A stretch of 64,000 nucleotides of DNA from Symbiodinium natans. Its lineage: Eukaryota; Sar; Dinophyceae; Suessiales; Symbiodiniaceae. This document shows, one piece after another, positions 63,529 through 64,000 of the stretch. The notes below the pieces were generated by a model, which worked only from the letters and a program-made list of their open reading frames with translations, had not been told where the DNA came from and made no database searches. The position numbers and the translations under genes were made by a program. The stretch's first letter is position 1, and each line of letters opens with the position of its first letter. The stretch lies in assembly GCA_905221605.1 (NCBI GenBank), contig CAJNDS010002512.1:1124360-1188359 (forward strand), read 5' to 3'.

Positions 63529-64000
63529 CTCACACTGCGTGCGCACGTGGAGAGTGCAGGGCGCCAGGGTCCTGACAAACCCGAGAACGTTTCACGACCC
63601 CAGCTCTAACCCCAACACACCCGCAAGTTTGCAAGAAGCCGTGGGCCCAAATAGCCCAAGGTGTAACGCTGCAGCTGTCGGCGGCAGCTTGACTCACTTT
63701 GAGATTGTAGAGGGAGGAACGGGCCTCAGAATAATCTCTTAGTGTAATGTCGTTCTGCAGAGGCATTGGTTGGAGCCATCCCCAGACTCTCGCCAGGTTT
63801 CTTCCCTCTCACATGTCATTTCTTCCTGCAATGTTCACAACATCTTACAACAAGCCGACCCCAAACCGTGGAACTTGCAAAAAGCCGCTTGTTATGCATC
63901 AACATATCGTGGGCCTCAGCGCTTTTGTATGGTCTCATAGACAGGTGGCACAAAGCCTGTGGACGCTTTTCTAGACTTGGAATGTTCGGCCATAGGCTGT

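Larger units (their letters stand above)
61053..64000. other. no gene confirmed; several short dispersed repeats
   Basis: Contains the inverted/direct repeat group at 61892-62009, direct repeats at 62154-62339 and 62626-62699, a small hairpin and a G-rich run at 63503-63528. No domain on either strand. Confidence 0.4.

Noticed and set aside
1-64000. tRNA, rRNA, CRISPR arrays, prokaryotic promoters or operons
   Set aside because: Looked for by eye and not seen; the sequence is eukaryotic in organisation. A covariance-model scan would be needed to exclude small RNA genes.

Overview
The window looks like nuclear DNA of a dinoflagellate, most probably Symbiodiniaceae or a relative. The arguments are: a gene cut into many very short exons; introns that begin with GC or GA as often as GT but always end AG with a G following; scattered telomere-like CCCTAAA tracts; long gene-poor stretches full of microsatellites and homopolymers; and two protein families familiar from dinoflagellates. 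There are no operons, Shine-Dalgarno sites, CRISPR arrays, rRNA genes or recognisable tRNA genes.

Region 1 (about 2.2-12.0 kb, + strand) holds the main discovery. It is a six-transmembrane voltage-gated cation channel with a C-terminal EF-hand region, split into at least 20 exons of 12-108 nt. Reading the exons by family resemblance and by frame gives, in order: S1 (2421-2672), S2 (3164-3239), S3 (3679-3844), an Arg-rich S4 (4911-4975), the S4-S5 linker and S5 (5747-6485), the pore (7146-7253), S6 (7703-8979), a basic helix (9102-9176), a good EF-hand loop (9406-9450), a degenerate second EF loop (11688-11757) and a terminal helix (about 11973-12036). Of 18 proposed introns, 9 start GC, 5 start GA and 4 start GT. 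In most of them the first two to four bases of the intron repeat at the start of the next exon, as expected if introns arrived by insertion with target duplication. The 5' end of the gene was not found; a candidate N-terminal exon lies at 705-862.

Region 2 (19.2-20.5 kb, + strand) is one uninterrupted, GC-rich 441-codon gene for an FTR1-type iron permease with two RExxE motifs, seven membrane segments, a signal peptide and an unusual N-terminal Cys-rich segment. Its lack of introns contrasts sharply with the channel. A decayed spliced-leader-like sequence 60 bp upstream suggests a retroposed mRNA copy, but this is weak.

Region 3 (52.4-57.6 kb) is a composite repeat block: a 52-bp tandem repeat, a GC-rich segment with three short direct repeats, a 163-bp element with perfect 19-bp terminal inverted repeats, a telomere-like tract, and a G-rich satellite of about 22 copies. 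The long reading frames in this satellite are artefacts of its composition.

The rest (12-18 kb, 20.6-52 kb, 57.6-64 kb) is mostly noncoding or intronic. About fifteen short segments look coding (frame, codon third-position bias, AG|G acceptor, helix-like composition) and are listed as tentative exons. They probably belong to further multi-exon genes that cannot be joined by eye. All exon limits are inferred without transcripts.
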